64,000 bases of DNA, from assembly GCA_964607755.1 (NCBI GenBank), contig CAZSMC010000008.1, positions 1-64,000 on the forward strand, written 5' to 3'. Shown here one piece after another: positions 52,535-60,477 of the stretch. A program made the position numbers and the translations under genes. The notes below the pieces were generated by a model, which had not been told where the DNA came from, searched no databases, and saw only the letters and a program-made list of their open reading frames with translations. Every line of letters begins with the position of its first letter. Within the stretch, counting starts at the first letter, position 1. The DNA is from CAZSMC01 sp964607755. Its GTDB lineage: Bacteria; Zhuqueibacterota; Zhuqueibacteria; Residuimicrobiales; Krinioviventaceae.

Positions 52535-52556
52535 TGGGTAAACAAATGTTCATATA
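52515..52556 (+). promoter_or_regulatory. candidate LexA operator pair
   Basis: ATGTACATATA (52515-52525) and ATGTTCATATA (52546-52556) agree at 10 of 11 positions and are 31 bp apart, close to three helical turns, one over the promoter spacer and one after the expected start of transcription. Autoregulation by LexA is inferred; neither matches the E. coli or Bacillus box closely. Confidence 0.45.
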
Positions 52557-52564
52557 ATCGAATT

Positions 52565-53194
52565 GTGTTCACTTTGATATATCAATTGACAGAAAAACAA
52601 CAAAAAGTCCTCGAAGCAGTTCGTGATTACCAGCACGAGTACGGATATCCACCTACCGTGCGTGAGCTGGCTGATATTTTTGGCCAAACATCCACTGCTG
52701 GAATCCACAAGATACTTCAGGTGCTGAAAGAAAAAGGACATCTGACAAAAAATGACCGGAAATCCCGTTCTTTGGCTATTATTGAACAGAATGATTTGTC
52801 CGCCAATCGGGTTAAGAAATACCCGGTCGTTGGCCAGGTGCAGGCTGGTATGCCTCAATTAGCTTACGAAGAAAAAGAAGGTGATATGTATCTCGACTCG
52901 GACTGGGCAGGTGATAAAGACACATTTCTGCTCCGGGTGCAGGGACATAGCATGATCGATGCCGATATTCACGATGGTGATATCCTGGTAGTGCAAAAAA
53001 CACAAACGTGCCGAAACGGAGATATCATCATCGCATTGTTGGAAGATGAGGCGACTGTTAAACGCTTTTTCAAAGAAAAAGACCGGTTTCGCTTACAGCC
53101 GGAAAATCAGTCTATGCAGCCGATCTATATCTCGCGTGATGATCCGGGCTTTACAATTATCGGGCTCGTGCGTGGATTGCTAAGAAAATTTTAG
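52565..53194 (+). CDS. lexA: LexA repressor, SOS regulator
   Basis: A 209-residue self-cleaving repressor. The N-terminal winged helix LTEKQQKVLEAVRDYQHEYG...PTVRELADIFG is followed by the S24 domain: cleavage site Ala94-Gly95 (VGQVQAGMP), catalytic Ser129 (VQGHSMIDADI) and Lys166 (EATVKRFF). RecA filaments trigger its cleavage after DNA damage. The start GTG 52565 has no clear SD; TTG 52586 (just before TEKQQ) is another choice. Two small genes follow within one transcript. Confidence 0.95.
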   Translation: MFTLIYQLTEKQQKVLEAVRDYQHEYGYPPTVRELADIFGQTSTAGIHKILQVLKEKGHLTKNDRKSRSLAIIEQNDLSANRVKKYPVVGQVQAGMPQLAYEEKEGDMYLDSDWAGDKDTFLLRVQGHSMIDADIHDGDILVVQKTQTCRNGDIIIALLEDEATVKRFFKEKDRFRLQPENQSMQPIYISRDDPGFTIIGLVRGLLRKF

Positions 53195-53204
53195 GAGAAT
53201 AATT

Positions 53205-53615
53205 ATGCAGAACAATACCATATTTACTCAGGAATATGAAAATAATCATCTCGCGCATCCGGGATTGACCGATCCCACTGACGTATTATTAAAAACAATA
53301 GATGAAATAAATGATATTTTTTACCGCTTGAATGAAATGTATGATGTGACCTATGAAGATTTTCAATCATTCTATCAAACTACAGATCTGAAATATTATC
53401 AGTATCTGGAGAAATTATGGTCGAGTGTAGATTCCGATATCTATGCGAAATACTTGTCTTATGACCTCATGAATTATGAATACCGGCGCTGGAAAGAAAA
53501 TCTTAAAAAATGGCAGTCAGAGATGATTCAGGCTGTTAAACAATTTGTGTGGACCGAATTGGGACAAAACTTTATCCCTGATGTAAAAAAGCAGCACATG
53601 ATTGAAGCTGCATAA
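53205..53615 (+). CDS. unknown protein, first gene after lexA
   Basis: A 136-residue soluble, mostly helical protein of no recognised family, rich in Tyr and Trp (DLKYYQYLEKLWSSVDSDIY, MNYEYRRWKENLKKWQSEMI). GGAG lies 7 nt before the ATG and 10 nt after lexA's stop. It is followed 17 nt later by another small gene. Its place behind lexA makes DNA damage control likely; function is unknown. Confidence 0.75.
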   Translation: MQNNTIFTQEYENNHLAHPGLTDPTDVLLKTIDEINDIFYRLNEMYDVTYEDFQSFYQTTDLKYYQYLEKLWSSVDSDIYAKYLSYDLMNYEYRRWKENLKKWQSEMIQAVKQFVWTELGQNFIPDVKKQHMIEAA

Positions 53616-53632
53616 CAGAAAGGAGTGATACT

Positions 53633-53911
53633 ATGGCAATGCCAGCAAAACGCACCCAACGGGAAAAAAAGCAGAGGCATCTCCCGAATTGGGAAAAATA
53701 TTGGCGAAATTTCACCGACTTGGAATTACTACGTGAAAAATCCATAAATCTGGATGACACCCTCGAATACCTGGAAAAAGAGTTTGGTACAAAATTAATG
53801 TCAGGTGATCACATGCAACTGGTCACGGCATTGGAGGACAGAATTCAGGAGCTTGAACGCATTGAAAAAGAAGAAAGTAAATCTGTGCAGGCTAACCTTT
53901 TCGATTCGTAA
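53633..53911 (+). CDS. small unknown protein with C-terminal clamp-binding-like motif
   Basis: A 92-residue hydrophilic protein of no recognised family. A basic N-terminus (KRTQREKKQRHLP) is followed by WEKYWRNFTDLELLREKS and an acidic helical part, ending QANLFDS. Gln86-Ala-Asn-Leu89-Phe90 fits the core of the bacterial beta-clamp-binding pentapeptide (QxxLF), placed at the extreme C-terminus as in several clamp partners. AAAGGAG is 8 nt before the ATG. As the third gene of the lexA run it may bring the SOS response to the replisome; this is inference. Confidence 0.72.
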   Translation: MAMPAKRTQREKKQRHLPNWEKYWRNFTDLELLREKSINLDDTLEYLEKEFGTKLMSGDHMQLVTALEDRIQELERIEKEESKSVQANLFDS

Positions 53912-53938
53912 TGTGTTGAACCCTGCTATTTTATCTCC

Positions 53939-53970
53939 ACACGAGTTCGCGTTTAGGGGGGAACTCGTGT
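53939..53970 (+). terminator. hairpin after the lexA cassette
   Basis: ACACGAGTTC (53939-53948) pairs with GAACTCGTGT (53961-53970) over 10 bp with a 12-nt loop. No T tract follows, so it may be a stabilising hairpin or a Rho-assisted end instead of a classical terminator. The remaining 259 nt up to the fucosidase gene are A/T rich with nothing else recognised. Confidence 0.5.
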
Positions 53971-54229
53971 TACTTCCAACTTTGCGTTTTGCCTTCCGTT
54001 TGTTAAATCTTATTAAAACATGTTTAATGTTATCTGGTTCGATAATTGTGAAATATTTAGTTTCAATGTGAAATTTTATGGTACCCGGAACAGAGTTTAA
54101 GTATCATTTTGTGATTTTCGTTTGCATTAAAAATTTTATTCTGTTATTTTATATTTTATCTGTAGAATATAAAGATATCACGAAAATTAATAACAGAATA
54201 TAATCACATTGACATGTTATGGAGGAAGA

Positions 54230-55603
54230 ATGAAAATGAAACATATGTCTTGGTTGTTGGTGACTTTGTTGGTTTTTGGCTTTTCATGCGACCAGCAAAA
54301 AAATTACATGGACGAAACCCAGGCCGAAAAACAGGCTCGAATGCAATGGTGGGAGGATGCACGCTTTGGCATGTTTATCCATTGGGGACTTTATGCTGTT
54401 CCAGCCGGAGAATGGAACGGCCAAAGAGTAAAAGGTATCGGCGAATGGATTCAAGCGTCGTTAAATATTCCCCGCGAAGAATATGCAAAGTTCACTGACC
54501 AGTTCAATCCACAAAAATTTGATGCGGACAAGTGGATAAAGCTGGCTAAAAAAGCAGGCATGAAATACCTGGTGGTGACGTCAAAACATCATGACGGTTT
54601 TTGTTTGTGGGATTCCAAACAAACCGAATGGGATGTTGTCGACGCTACTCCATACGGCAAAGACATATTGGCGCAGTTAAAAAAAGCCTGCAAAGAAAAT
54701 GGCGTGCGATTTTGTACCTATTATTCGATCCTGGATTGGCACCACCCATCGCAATATGTAGACCCTGAAGCTGATAACCCGCATGCTGGTCATGCGAGAA
54801 ATAAAATGCATGAGGGCCGCAAACAGGAATATGTGGATTACATGAAAGCTCAGTTGGCAGAAATCATCGAAAATTATGATCCCGGTGTAATGTGGTTTGA
54901 CGGCGAATGGGTCGAATGGTGGACTAAAGAAGATGGTATCATGCTTTATAATTACGTACGCTCCCTGAATCCGGATATAATAATCAATAATCGCGTTGGC
55001 GCTGGCCGTCAAGGCATGTCTGGTTTTGATGCGGGTGAAGGTTTTGCCGGTGATTTTGGCACGCCTGAGCAGGAAATTCCGGATACCGGACTTGCCGGTG
55101 TGTTCTGGGAGAGCTGCATGACCATGAACGATACCTGGGGCTACAAGTACTTTGATGATAATTGGAAATCATCTGAAACGTTGATCCGGAATCTTGTGGA
55201 TATTGTGTCCAAAGGCGGAAATTATCTGTTGAATGTCGGTCCCAAAGCAGACGGCACAATACCAGAACCTTCTGTTGTCCGGCTTGAGGATATAGGTGAA
55301 TGGATGACAGTGTATGGCGAGTCGATTTATGGCTCAAAAGCCAGTCCTTTTGAAGCACCGGCATGGGGCCGCTATACACACAAGCCTGGCACACTATATG
55401 CACACATTTTTGAATGGCCCACGTACAGCAAACTCAATATTCCCCTGGCAGCAGATTCGGTCAGCAAAGCGTTCCTGTTATCCGACAAAGAAAGTGCACT
55501 TGAAATTCGAGCAGAGCAAGACTCGACAGTGATTCAACTGCCAGCAAAAGCTCCGGACGGCATTGATACTGTTCTCGGAGTGAACTATAAAGGAGAATTG
55601 TAA
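54230..55603 (+). CDS. alpha-L-fucosidase (GH29), lipoprotein
   Basis: A 457-residue glycosidase that removes terminal L-fucose. Lipobox FGFSC (Cys20) makes it a membrane-anchored lipoprotein. GH29 motifs: ARFGMFIHWGLYAVPAGEW, TSKHHDGFCLWDS, and the nucleophile Asp224 in GVMWFDGEW; LLNVGPKADGTIP closes the barrel. A short C-terminal beta part follows. ATG 54230 is chosen because of GGAGG 4-5 nt upstream; the ATG at 54209 would put extra residues before the signal peptide. First of a four-gene run. Confidence 0.94.
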   Translation: MKMKHMSWLLVTLLVFGFSCDQQKNYMDETQAEKQARMQWWEDARFGMFIHWGLYAVPAGEWNGQRVKGIGEWIQASLNIPREEYAKFTDQFNPQKFDADKWIKLAKKAGMKYLVVTSKHHDGFCLWDSKQTEWDVVDATPYGKDILAQLKKACKENGVRFCTYYSILDWHHPSQYVDPEADNPHAGHARNKMHEGRKQEYVDYMKAQLAEIIENYDPGVMWFDGEWVEWWTKEDGIMLYNYVRSLNPDIIINNRVGAGRQGMSGFDAGEGFAGDFGTPEQEIPDTGLAGVFWESCMTMNDTWGYKYFDDNWKSSETLIRNLVDIVSKGGNYLLNVGPKADGTIPEPSVVRLEDIGEWMTVYGESIYGSKASPFEAPAWGRYTHKPGTLYAHIFEWPTYSKLNIPLAADSVSKAFLLSDKESALEIRAEQDSTVIQLPAKAPDGIDTVLGVNYKGEL

Positions 55604-55609
55604 TAAAGC

Positions 55610-56197
55610 GTGGCCCGTTCTTATAATTTATTTTGGCCTGTACCGGATAGTTACAGCAAAAAGCCGCCGCCCCCCGGTGATCCCGGCGGATTCTGGGAAA
55701 ACCGGGGCGACAGGCACCATTGTGGCGTGGATATATACGCGCCATTTGGCAGCGAGGTTAGAGCTGTCGAAAGCGGCGTGGTTGTGAATATCTCTGTGTT
55801 TACGTCGCCCGAAATCATCCCTTATTGGAATAAAACATTCGCTGTGACTGTACGCAGCTCTTTTAACTATTATTTCAAATACGCAGAAATGAACGACGTT
55901 GTGGTCCATCAAGATCAAAAACTGCGTGCAGGTCAACTTGTCGGACATGTGGGGAAGGTTCTCAATCCATCGCAGATTGACGACTCTTCTCCTGATTACA
56001 TCCGAAGATTAAATGAGCAATCGCAACAAAGTATGCTTCATTTTGAAGTTTATCGCACCAACCCATCTATTTCTCATTATTGTGGTGGTAATTACTTTTC
56101 GGACGGACAACCTGAGCATTTGATGGACCCAACGCCATTTCTTAATCATTCAAGTGAAGAGTCCTGTTTTGAATATGAATATCACACACCTCAATAG
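55610..56197 (+). CDS. M23-like protein lacking catalytic histidines
   Basis: A 195-residue M23 (LytM-type) fold: HHCGVDIYAPFGSEVRAVESG with two zinc ligands His37 and Asp41, and LHFEVY with the third, His144. The two catalytic His of active enzymes are replaced: YAHL reads YAEM (Glu93) and HLH reads MLH (Met142). No signal peptide is seen, and a stop in frame just upstream of GTG 55610 rules out a longer start. It could be a zinc-binding, non-cleaving protein or have another chemistry. It lies 6 nt after the fucosidase and overlaps the radical SAM gene by 23 nt. Confidence 0.78.
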   Translation: MARSYNLFWPVPDSYSKKPPPPGDPGGFWENRGDRHHCGVDIYAPFGSEVRAVESGVVVNISVFTSPEIIPYWNKTFAVTVRSSFNYYFKYAEMNDVVVHQDQKLRAGQLVGHVGKVLNPSQIDDSSPDYIRRLNEQSQQSMLHFEVYRTNPSISHYCGGNYFSDGQPEHLMDPTPFLNHSSEESCFEYEYHTPQ

Positions 56198-57164
56198 CGG
56201 GGGACTCATTACGAACTATACCTGCAGCTCAAAATGCCGGCATTGTCTTTATCGGTGCAGTCCGGAGTGGCCGAACCATTACATCAATGAAAAAACAACT
56301 CGAAATAATTTACGAAAAACAAAAACCCTCGGCTGTCATTCTATGCATATCGGCGGAGGTGAACCTTTGCTCAATCCGGATAAATTGTATGATATTATTG
56401 ATGTGTTCTATGAAGAAGACATATCAATAGATTATATTGAAACCAATTCGTCCTGGTTTCAAGATCACGATTCAGCGTGCGATGTGCTGGATAATCTGCT
56501 TGAACACGGCATGACCCGGCTGCTTGTGTCAATGAGCCCGTTTCACAATGAGTTCATACCATTTAAAAAAGTAAAAGGTGTGATCAATGCCTGTCACACA
56601 ACCGGCATGCACGTTTTTCCATGGATCAAAGAGTTTTATCAAGAGCTGGATATGCTCGATGCCGGAAGTCGGCATAATCTCGCCGAGTTTGATGAATATT
56701 TCGGCGATTCGTATATCGAGTCTATTCCAAACCGTTACTGGATCAATCCGGGCGGCCGGGCTCTGGATTTTTTCCGGGATATTAATGGAAGCATTTCAGT
56801 AGAGTCTATTCTGGCAAACAATTCGGGCGGATGTACCGAGCTCACTCAGGTGGAGCATTTTCATGTAGATTTGTACGGCAATTATGTGCCGGGCTTGTGC
56901 AGTGGATTCGCATTGCACTTTCAGGATGTTGGAGAACCGTTAAGTACTGAAAAATATCCGTTCATTAACCTGCTTTATAATAAAGGAATTCGGGGATTTT
57001 ACGAGTTGGCGGTGAAAGAGTACGGTTTTGAGCCCAAATCCGGTTACGCGGGTAAATGTGATCTCTGTGCCGATATTCGCCATTTTTTCGTTAATCAATT
57101 CCATATTCAATCTAGTGAACTTCAACCATTGCACCATTATTATGATGAAAGGTGTCGCTATTAA
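56175..57164 (+). CDS. radical SAM protein with Cys-rich C-terminus
   Basis: A 329-residue radical SAM enzyme. The Fe-S motif CSSKCRHC (Cys17, 21, 24) starts the barrel; MHIGGGEPLLN is the SAM-contacting GGE motif. The C-terminal part has further Cys (NNSGGCTEL, PGLCSG, GKCDLCADI, ERC), suggesting an auxiliary SPASM-like cluster. The neighbouring sulfatase has a Cys-type active site, so this could be its anaerobic maturase, but the barrel start differs from known anSMEs and other modifications (for example of a peptide) remain open. ATG 56175 is preferred to GTG 56154. Overlaps the M23-like gene. Confidence 0.82.
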   Translation: MNITHLNSGGLITNYTCSSKCRHCLYRCSPEWPNHYINEKTTRNNLRKTKTLGCHSMHIGGGEPLLNPDKLYDIIDVFYEEDISIDYIETNSSWFQDHDSACDVLDNLLEHGMTRLLVSMSPFHNEFIPFKKVKGVINACHTTGMHVFPWIKEFYQELDMLDAGSRHNLAEFDEYFGDSYIESIPNRYWINPGGRALDFFRDINGSISVESILANNSGGCTELTQVEHFHVDLYGNYVPGLCSGFALHFQDVGEPLSTEKYPFINLLYNKGIRGFYELAVKEYGFEPKSGYAGKCDLCADIRHFFVNQFHIQSSELQPLHHYYDERCRY

Positions 57165-57178
57165 AAAAAGGAGAGCCC

Positions 57179-58720
57179 ATGGATAGACGCTCATTTTTAA
57201 AATCGGCTGCTGCAAGTTCAATTGCCGGAGTGTTAGCTCCCGGATTTTTATACGCGAACAACAATATTAAACGCCCCAATATTTTGTTTGCTATCTCAGA
57301 CGACCAATCCTGGAAACACGCCGGGGCCTATGGCTGTCCGTTCGTAAATACACCGGCTTTTGACCGGGTTGCGAAAAATGGTGTTCTTTTTAACAACGTC
57401 TTTGCGGCTGCTCCGCAATGCAGTCCCAACCGTTCAGCCATTTTGACCGGCCGGCATATTTGGCAATTGGAAGAGGCGGGAACGCATAACAGCAATTTCC
57501 CGAGAAAATTCAAGGTTTTTACTGATGAGTTGGAAAAAGCCGGTTACCAGTGCGGTGTAACCGGCAAACCGTGGGGACCGGGAAATTACGAGATTACCGG
57601 CTGGCCACGAAATCCGGCGGGTCCCGAATTGAACGAACATTTTTATGACGAGCGTCCGCTCGGTGGGATTAGCAAATATAATTACGCTGAAAATTTTAAA
57701 ACTTTTTTGAACCAAAAGTCAGATGACAAGCCGTTTTTCTTTTGGTTCGGAGCCTTTGAACCTCATCGCTCGTACCAAAAAAGCTCTGGCCTGGCCGCCG
57801 GAAAAAGTCCGGAACAGGTGACACCACCGGCGTTTTTGCCTGATCATAATGTGATCCGCAACGATCTTTTAGATTATGCTGTTGAAATCGAATGGTTTGA
57901 TTCTCATCTGGACAAAATGCTAAAACTTTTGGAAGAACGCGGTGAGCTACAAAACACCCTCGTTGTGGTGACGTCTGATAATGGCATGCCTTTTCCGCGA
58001 GCCAAGGCTAACCTGTACGAATACGGCACGCACATGCCGTTTGCTGTGCAATGGCCGGAGCGCATTAAAGGTGGGCGCGTGGTGGATGATCTCATCAGCT
58101 TCATCGATATTGCTCCGACGTTCCTCGATGTTGCTCACGCTCCTGCCCCGAATATGGTAACAGGCAAAAGTTTTCTGAATATCTTATGCTCAGAAAAAGA
58201 GAGGCTTGTTGATCCGTCGCGTTCAAGAGTCTTTTTTGGGCGCGAACGTCATACGCATGCCCGGCCTGATAATCTCGGCTATCCTTCAAGGGCAATCCGC
58301 ACGGCGGATTATCTTTACATTGAGAATATGAAACCGGATCGCTGGCCCGCAGGTAATCCTACCGGTTCCAGCGAGCCCGAAGGGTACCATGATATTGACG
58401 CTTGTCCTTCAAAGACTTTTCTTATTGATCACCAAAGGGAATATCCAAAGCTGGCAAGCTTGTCACTCGACAAACGCCCAAAGGAGGAATTATTTGATAT
58501 CAAAAAAGATCCGGCATGCACGGAAAACCTGGCTGAACATCCTGATTTCCTCGATATCAAACTAGAGTTGAAAAAGACATTGCATGCCACGCTGGCAACG
58601 CAGGGTGATCCCCGGATGCATGGAAATGGTGATATTTTCGAAAGCTATCCGCGATATAGTCACATGCGGGATTTTCCGGGCTTTAAAAAAAGAGGCCAAT
58701 ACAATCCGGAATATTACTGA
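57179..58720 (+). CDS. sulfatase, exported by a Tat-like signal
   Basis: A 513-residue type I sulfatase. The N-terminus MDRRSFLKSAAASS has a twin-arginine pattern, so the protein is probably exported folded. Calcium site residues in FAISDDQSW, the formylglycine motif CSPNRSAILTG (Cys81 converted to formylglycine) and the VTGKPWGPG and LVVVTSDNGMPFP motifs are present. Cys-type, so it needs a maturase (FGE or radical SAM). AAGGAG is 8 nt before the ATG, and the gene is 14 nt after the radical SAM gene. With the fucosidase it suggests cleavage of sulfated fucose-rich glycans. Confidence 0.93.
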   Translation: MDRRSFLKSAAASSIAGVLAPGFLYANNNIKRPNILFAISDDQSWKHAGAYGCPFVNTPAFDRVAKNGVLFNNVFAAAPQCSPNRSAILTGRHIWQLEEAGTHNSNFPRKFKVFTDELEKAGYQCGVTGKPWGPGNYEITGWPRNPAGPELNEHFYDERPLGGISKYNYAENFKTFLNQKSDDKPFFFWFGAFEPHRSYQKSSGLAAGKSPEQVTPPAFLPDHNVIRNDLLDYAVEIEWFDSHLDKMLKLLEERGELQNTLVVVTSDNGMPFPRAKANLYEYGTHMPFAVQWPERIKGGRVVDDLISFIDIAPTFLDVAHAPAPNMVTGKSFLNILCSEKERLVDPSRSRVFFGRERHTHARPDNLGYPSRAIRTADYLYIENMKPDRWPAGNPTGSSEPEGYHDIDACPSKTFLIDHQREYPKLASLSLDKRPKEELFDIKKDPACTENLAEHPDFLDIKLELKKTLHATLATQGDPRMHGNGDIFESYPRYSHMRDFPGFKKRGQYNPEYY

Positions 58721-58749
58721 TTTTTTTGTGGATTTTCTTGAATCAGAGC

Positions 58750-58803
58750 AAAAAGGGAAAGTTTTTCATATTAAACATGATAAAGGTGAACCTTTCCCTT
58801 TTT
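58750..58803 (+). terminator. terminator after the sulfatase operon
   Basis: AAAAAGGGAAAG (58750-58761) pairs with CTTTCCCTTTTT (58792-58803), 12 bp, with the T tract as part of the right arm. Nearly symmetric, so it may also serve the other strand. The rest of the 350-nt gap up to the PhoH gene is A/T rich and shows nothing else. Confidence 0.75.
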
Positions 58804-59070
58804 ACTAAAATTATATTTTTAACTCAAGCATATAATCTCAGTTCTTTCAATCTCTGTTATCAGAATTTATCAGTATAATTATTTCGATAATATTCACATT
58901 CAGTTTTTATGGCATGCATTCTTAGTCCAACCGTGTATAAATTATTTTCCATTTTTTATTTTATTTTTGATAGAAAAAAGTTAATTTTGTTGGCTGAAAT
59001 CGATTCTATTGGTCCCACCAACCGATTACGAACGTTTTGAAATATTATCTGAACGTTCAGGGAGTTTTCA

Positions 59071-60384
59071 ATGAAGAAAGAACTCGTGCTGGATACCAAT
59101 GTTATTTTGCACGACCCGAACTGTGTTTTTCATTTTGAAGATAATGATATTGTCATTCCTATCACCGTAATCGAGGAACTGGATGCGTTCAAAAAGGGGC
59201 ATGACCAAATCAACTTTCATGCCCGTGTATTCATCCGCTTTCTGGATCAATTGCCCGGTGAAAAATTGGTGAACAGCGGCGTTCCTCTGGGAGAAGGGCG
59301 CGGTCATATCCGGATTTTGACTGAATATAAAGACGATCCCAAGGTGGTTCAGGCTTTTGTCGAACCAAAACCTGATCACCGCATTCTAAGTGCTGCACTT
59401 CATCTTCATTCACTTCTTACAGACAGAGCCACTGTGTTGGTTAGCAAAGATGTAAATTTGCGTCTTAAAGCCAAATCCCTTGGATTACCTTCTCAGGATT
59501 ATTATTCTGACAAGATTGAAGATATCAACAAATTATATCGCGGGATTCGAAGAATTGAAAATTTTGATCCGAATATTATCGACCGTCTTTATATCGAACA
59601 CGAAATCGCCGCTGTGGAGACAGAAATTGACCCCCTTTTCCCCAACGAATATTTTATTCTCAGAGGCAACAACAAATCCGCTCTGGCTTTTTACAATCCT
59701 AAAAGTCAAATGATAGAGCGGGTTAAAAAGAACTCGGCTTTTGGCATTATGCCGCGAAATTCAGAGCAAACATTTTCATTGCACGCTCTGACGAATCCGG
59801 ATGTGCCTCTCGTCACCTTGAGCGGCAAAGCTGGCACTGGTAAAACGCTGTTGGCCCTGGCTGGTGCCCTGGAACGCCGGAAGATTTATAAACAGATTTA
59901 CCTGGCCCGGCCAATTGTCGCGTTATCCAATAAAGACATTGGATTTTTACCCGGCGATGTGCAATCAAAAATAAATCCTTATATGCAGCCGCTGTACGAT
60001 AACCTTGGTGTAATCCGCGGGCAATATAAAGAATCGGATCCGGACTATCAACTCATTGGCGATATGCTCGATAACGGCAAACTGGTCATTTCGCCACTGG
60101 CGTATATTAGAGGCCGGAGTTTAAACCACATCTATTTTATTGTTGATGAGGCGCAAAACCTGACGCCTCATGAAGTGAAAACCATAATCACCAGGGCCGG
60201 AGAGGGCACGAAGGTTGTGTTTACCGGAGATCCTCACCAAATTGATACGCCATATCTCGATTCTGCTTCAACCGGATTGAGTTATGTCATTGAACGCATG
60301 AAAAACGAACCCCTACACGCTCATGTGACGCTCGAAAAAGGCGAGCGCTCCGAGCTGGCTGAATTGGCTAGTAATGTGCTTTAA
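59071..60384 (+). CDS. PIN domain - PhoH ATPase fusion
   Basis: A 437-residue protein. The N-terminal PIN nuclease-like domain (about 1-135) has KELVLDTNVILHDP and ITVIEELDAFKKG with acidic active-site residues; the C-terminal PhoH domain (about 225-437) has Walker A GKAGTGKTLLALA near 250, Walker B FIVDEAQNLTPHEVKTII and FTGDPHQID. PhoH2-type fusions act as RNA unwinding and cutting enzymes in some bacteria, and a stress-response role is possible. It stands alone. Confidence 0.92.
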   Translation: MKKELVLDTNVILHDPNCVFHFEDNDIVIPITVIEELDAFKKGHDQINFHARVFIRFLDQLPGEKLVNSGVPLGEGRGHIRILTEYKDDPKVVQAFVEPKPDHRILSAALHLHSLLTDRATVLVSKDVNLRLKAKSLGLPSQDYYSDKIEDINKLYRGIRRIENFDPNIIDRLYIEHEIAAVETEIDPLFPNEYFILRGNNKSALAFYNPKSQMIERVKKNSAFGIMPRNSEQTFSLHALTNPDVPLVTLSGKAGTGKTLLALAGALERRKIYKQIYLARPIVALSNKDIGFLPGDVQSKINPYMQPLYDNLGVIRGQYKESDPDYQLIGDMLDNGKLVISPLAYIRGRSLNHIYFIVDEAQNLTPHEVKTIITRAGEGTKVVFTGDPHQIDTPYLDSASTGLSYVIERMKNEPLHAHVTLEKGERSELAELASNVL

Positions 60385-60477
60385 TTTCCAATATATTATT
60401 CCAGGAACCCGAAAGATAATTGTATAGTCAATTTTAAAGTTCCTTGTTCTGGAAAAATGATATAAAAATGAGGCAAA

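Larger units (their letters stand above)
52246..52564. other. intergenic region before lexA
   Basis: 319 nt without a gene. It holds a copy of the arm TGCGACCCATTGTT (52433-52446) related to the inverted repeat at 28999-29094, and the lexA promoter. Confidence 0.6.

Noticed and set aside
54209..54229. Upstream ATG of the fucosidase
   Set aside because: GGAGG directly precedes the ATG at 54230, and the lipoprotein signal begins there.
56175..57164. Firm naming as an anaerobic sulfatase-maturating enzyme
   Set aside because: Only the neighbouring sulfatase and the Cys count suggest it; the sequence around the CX3CX2C motif is not that of known anSMEs, so it is left as an unassigned radical SAM protein.
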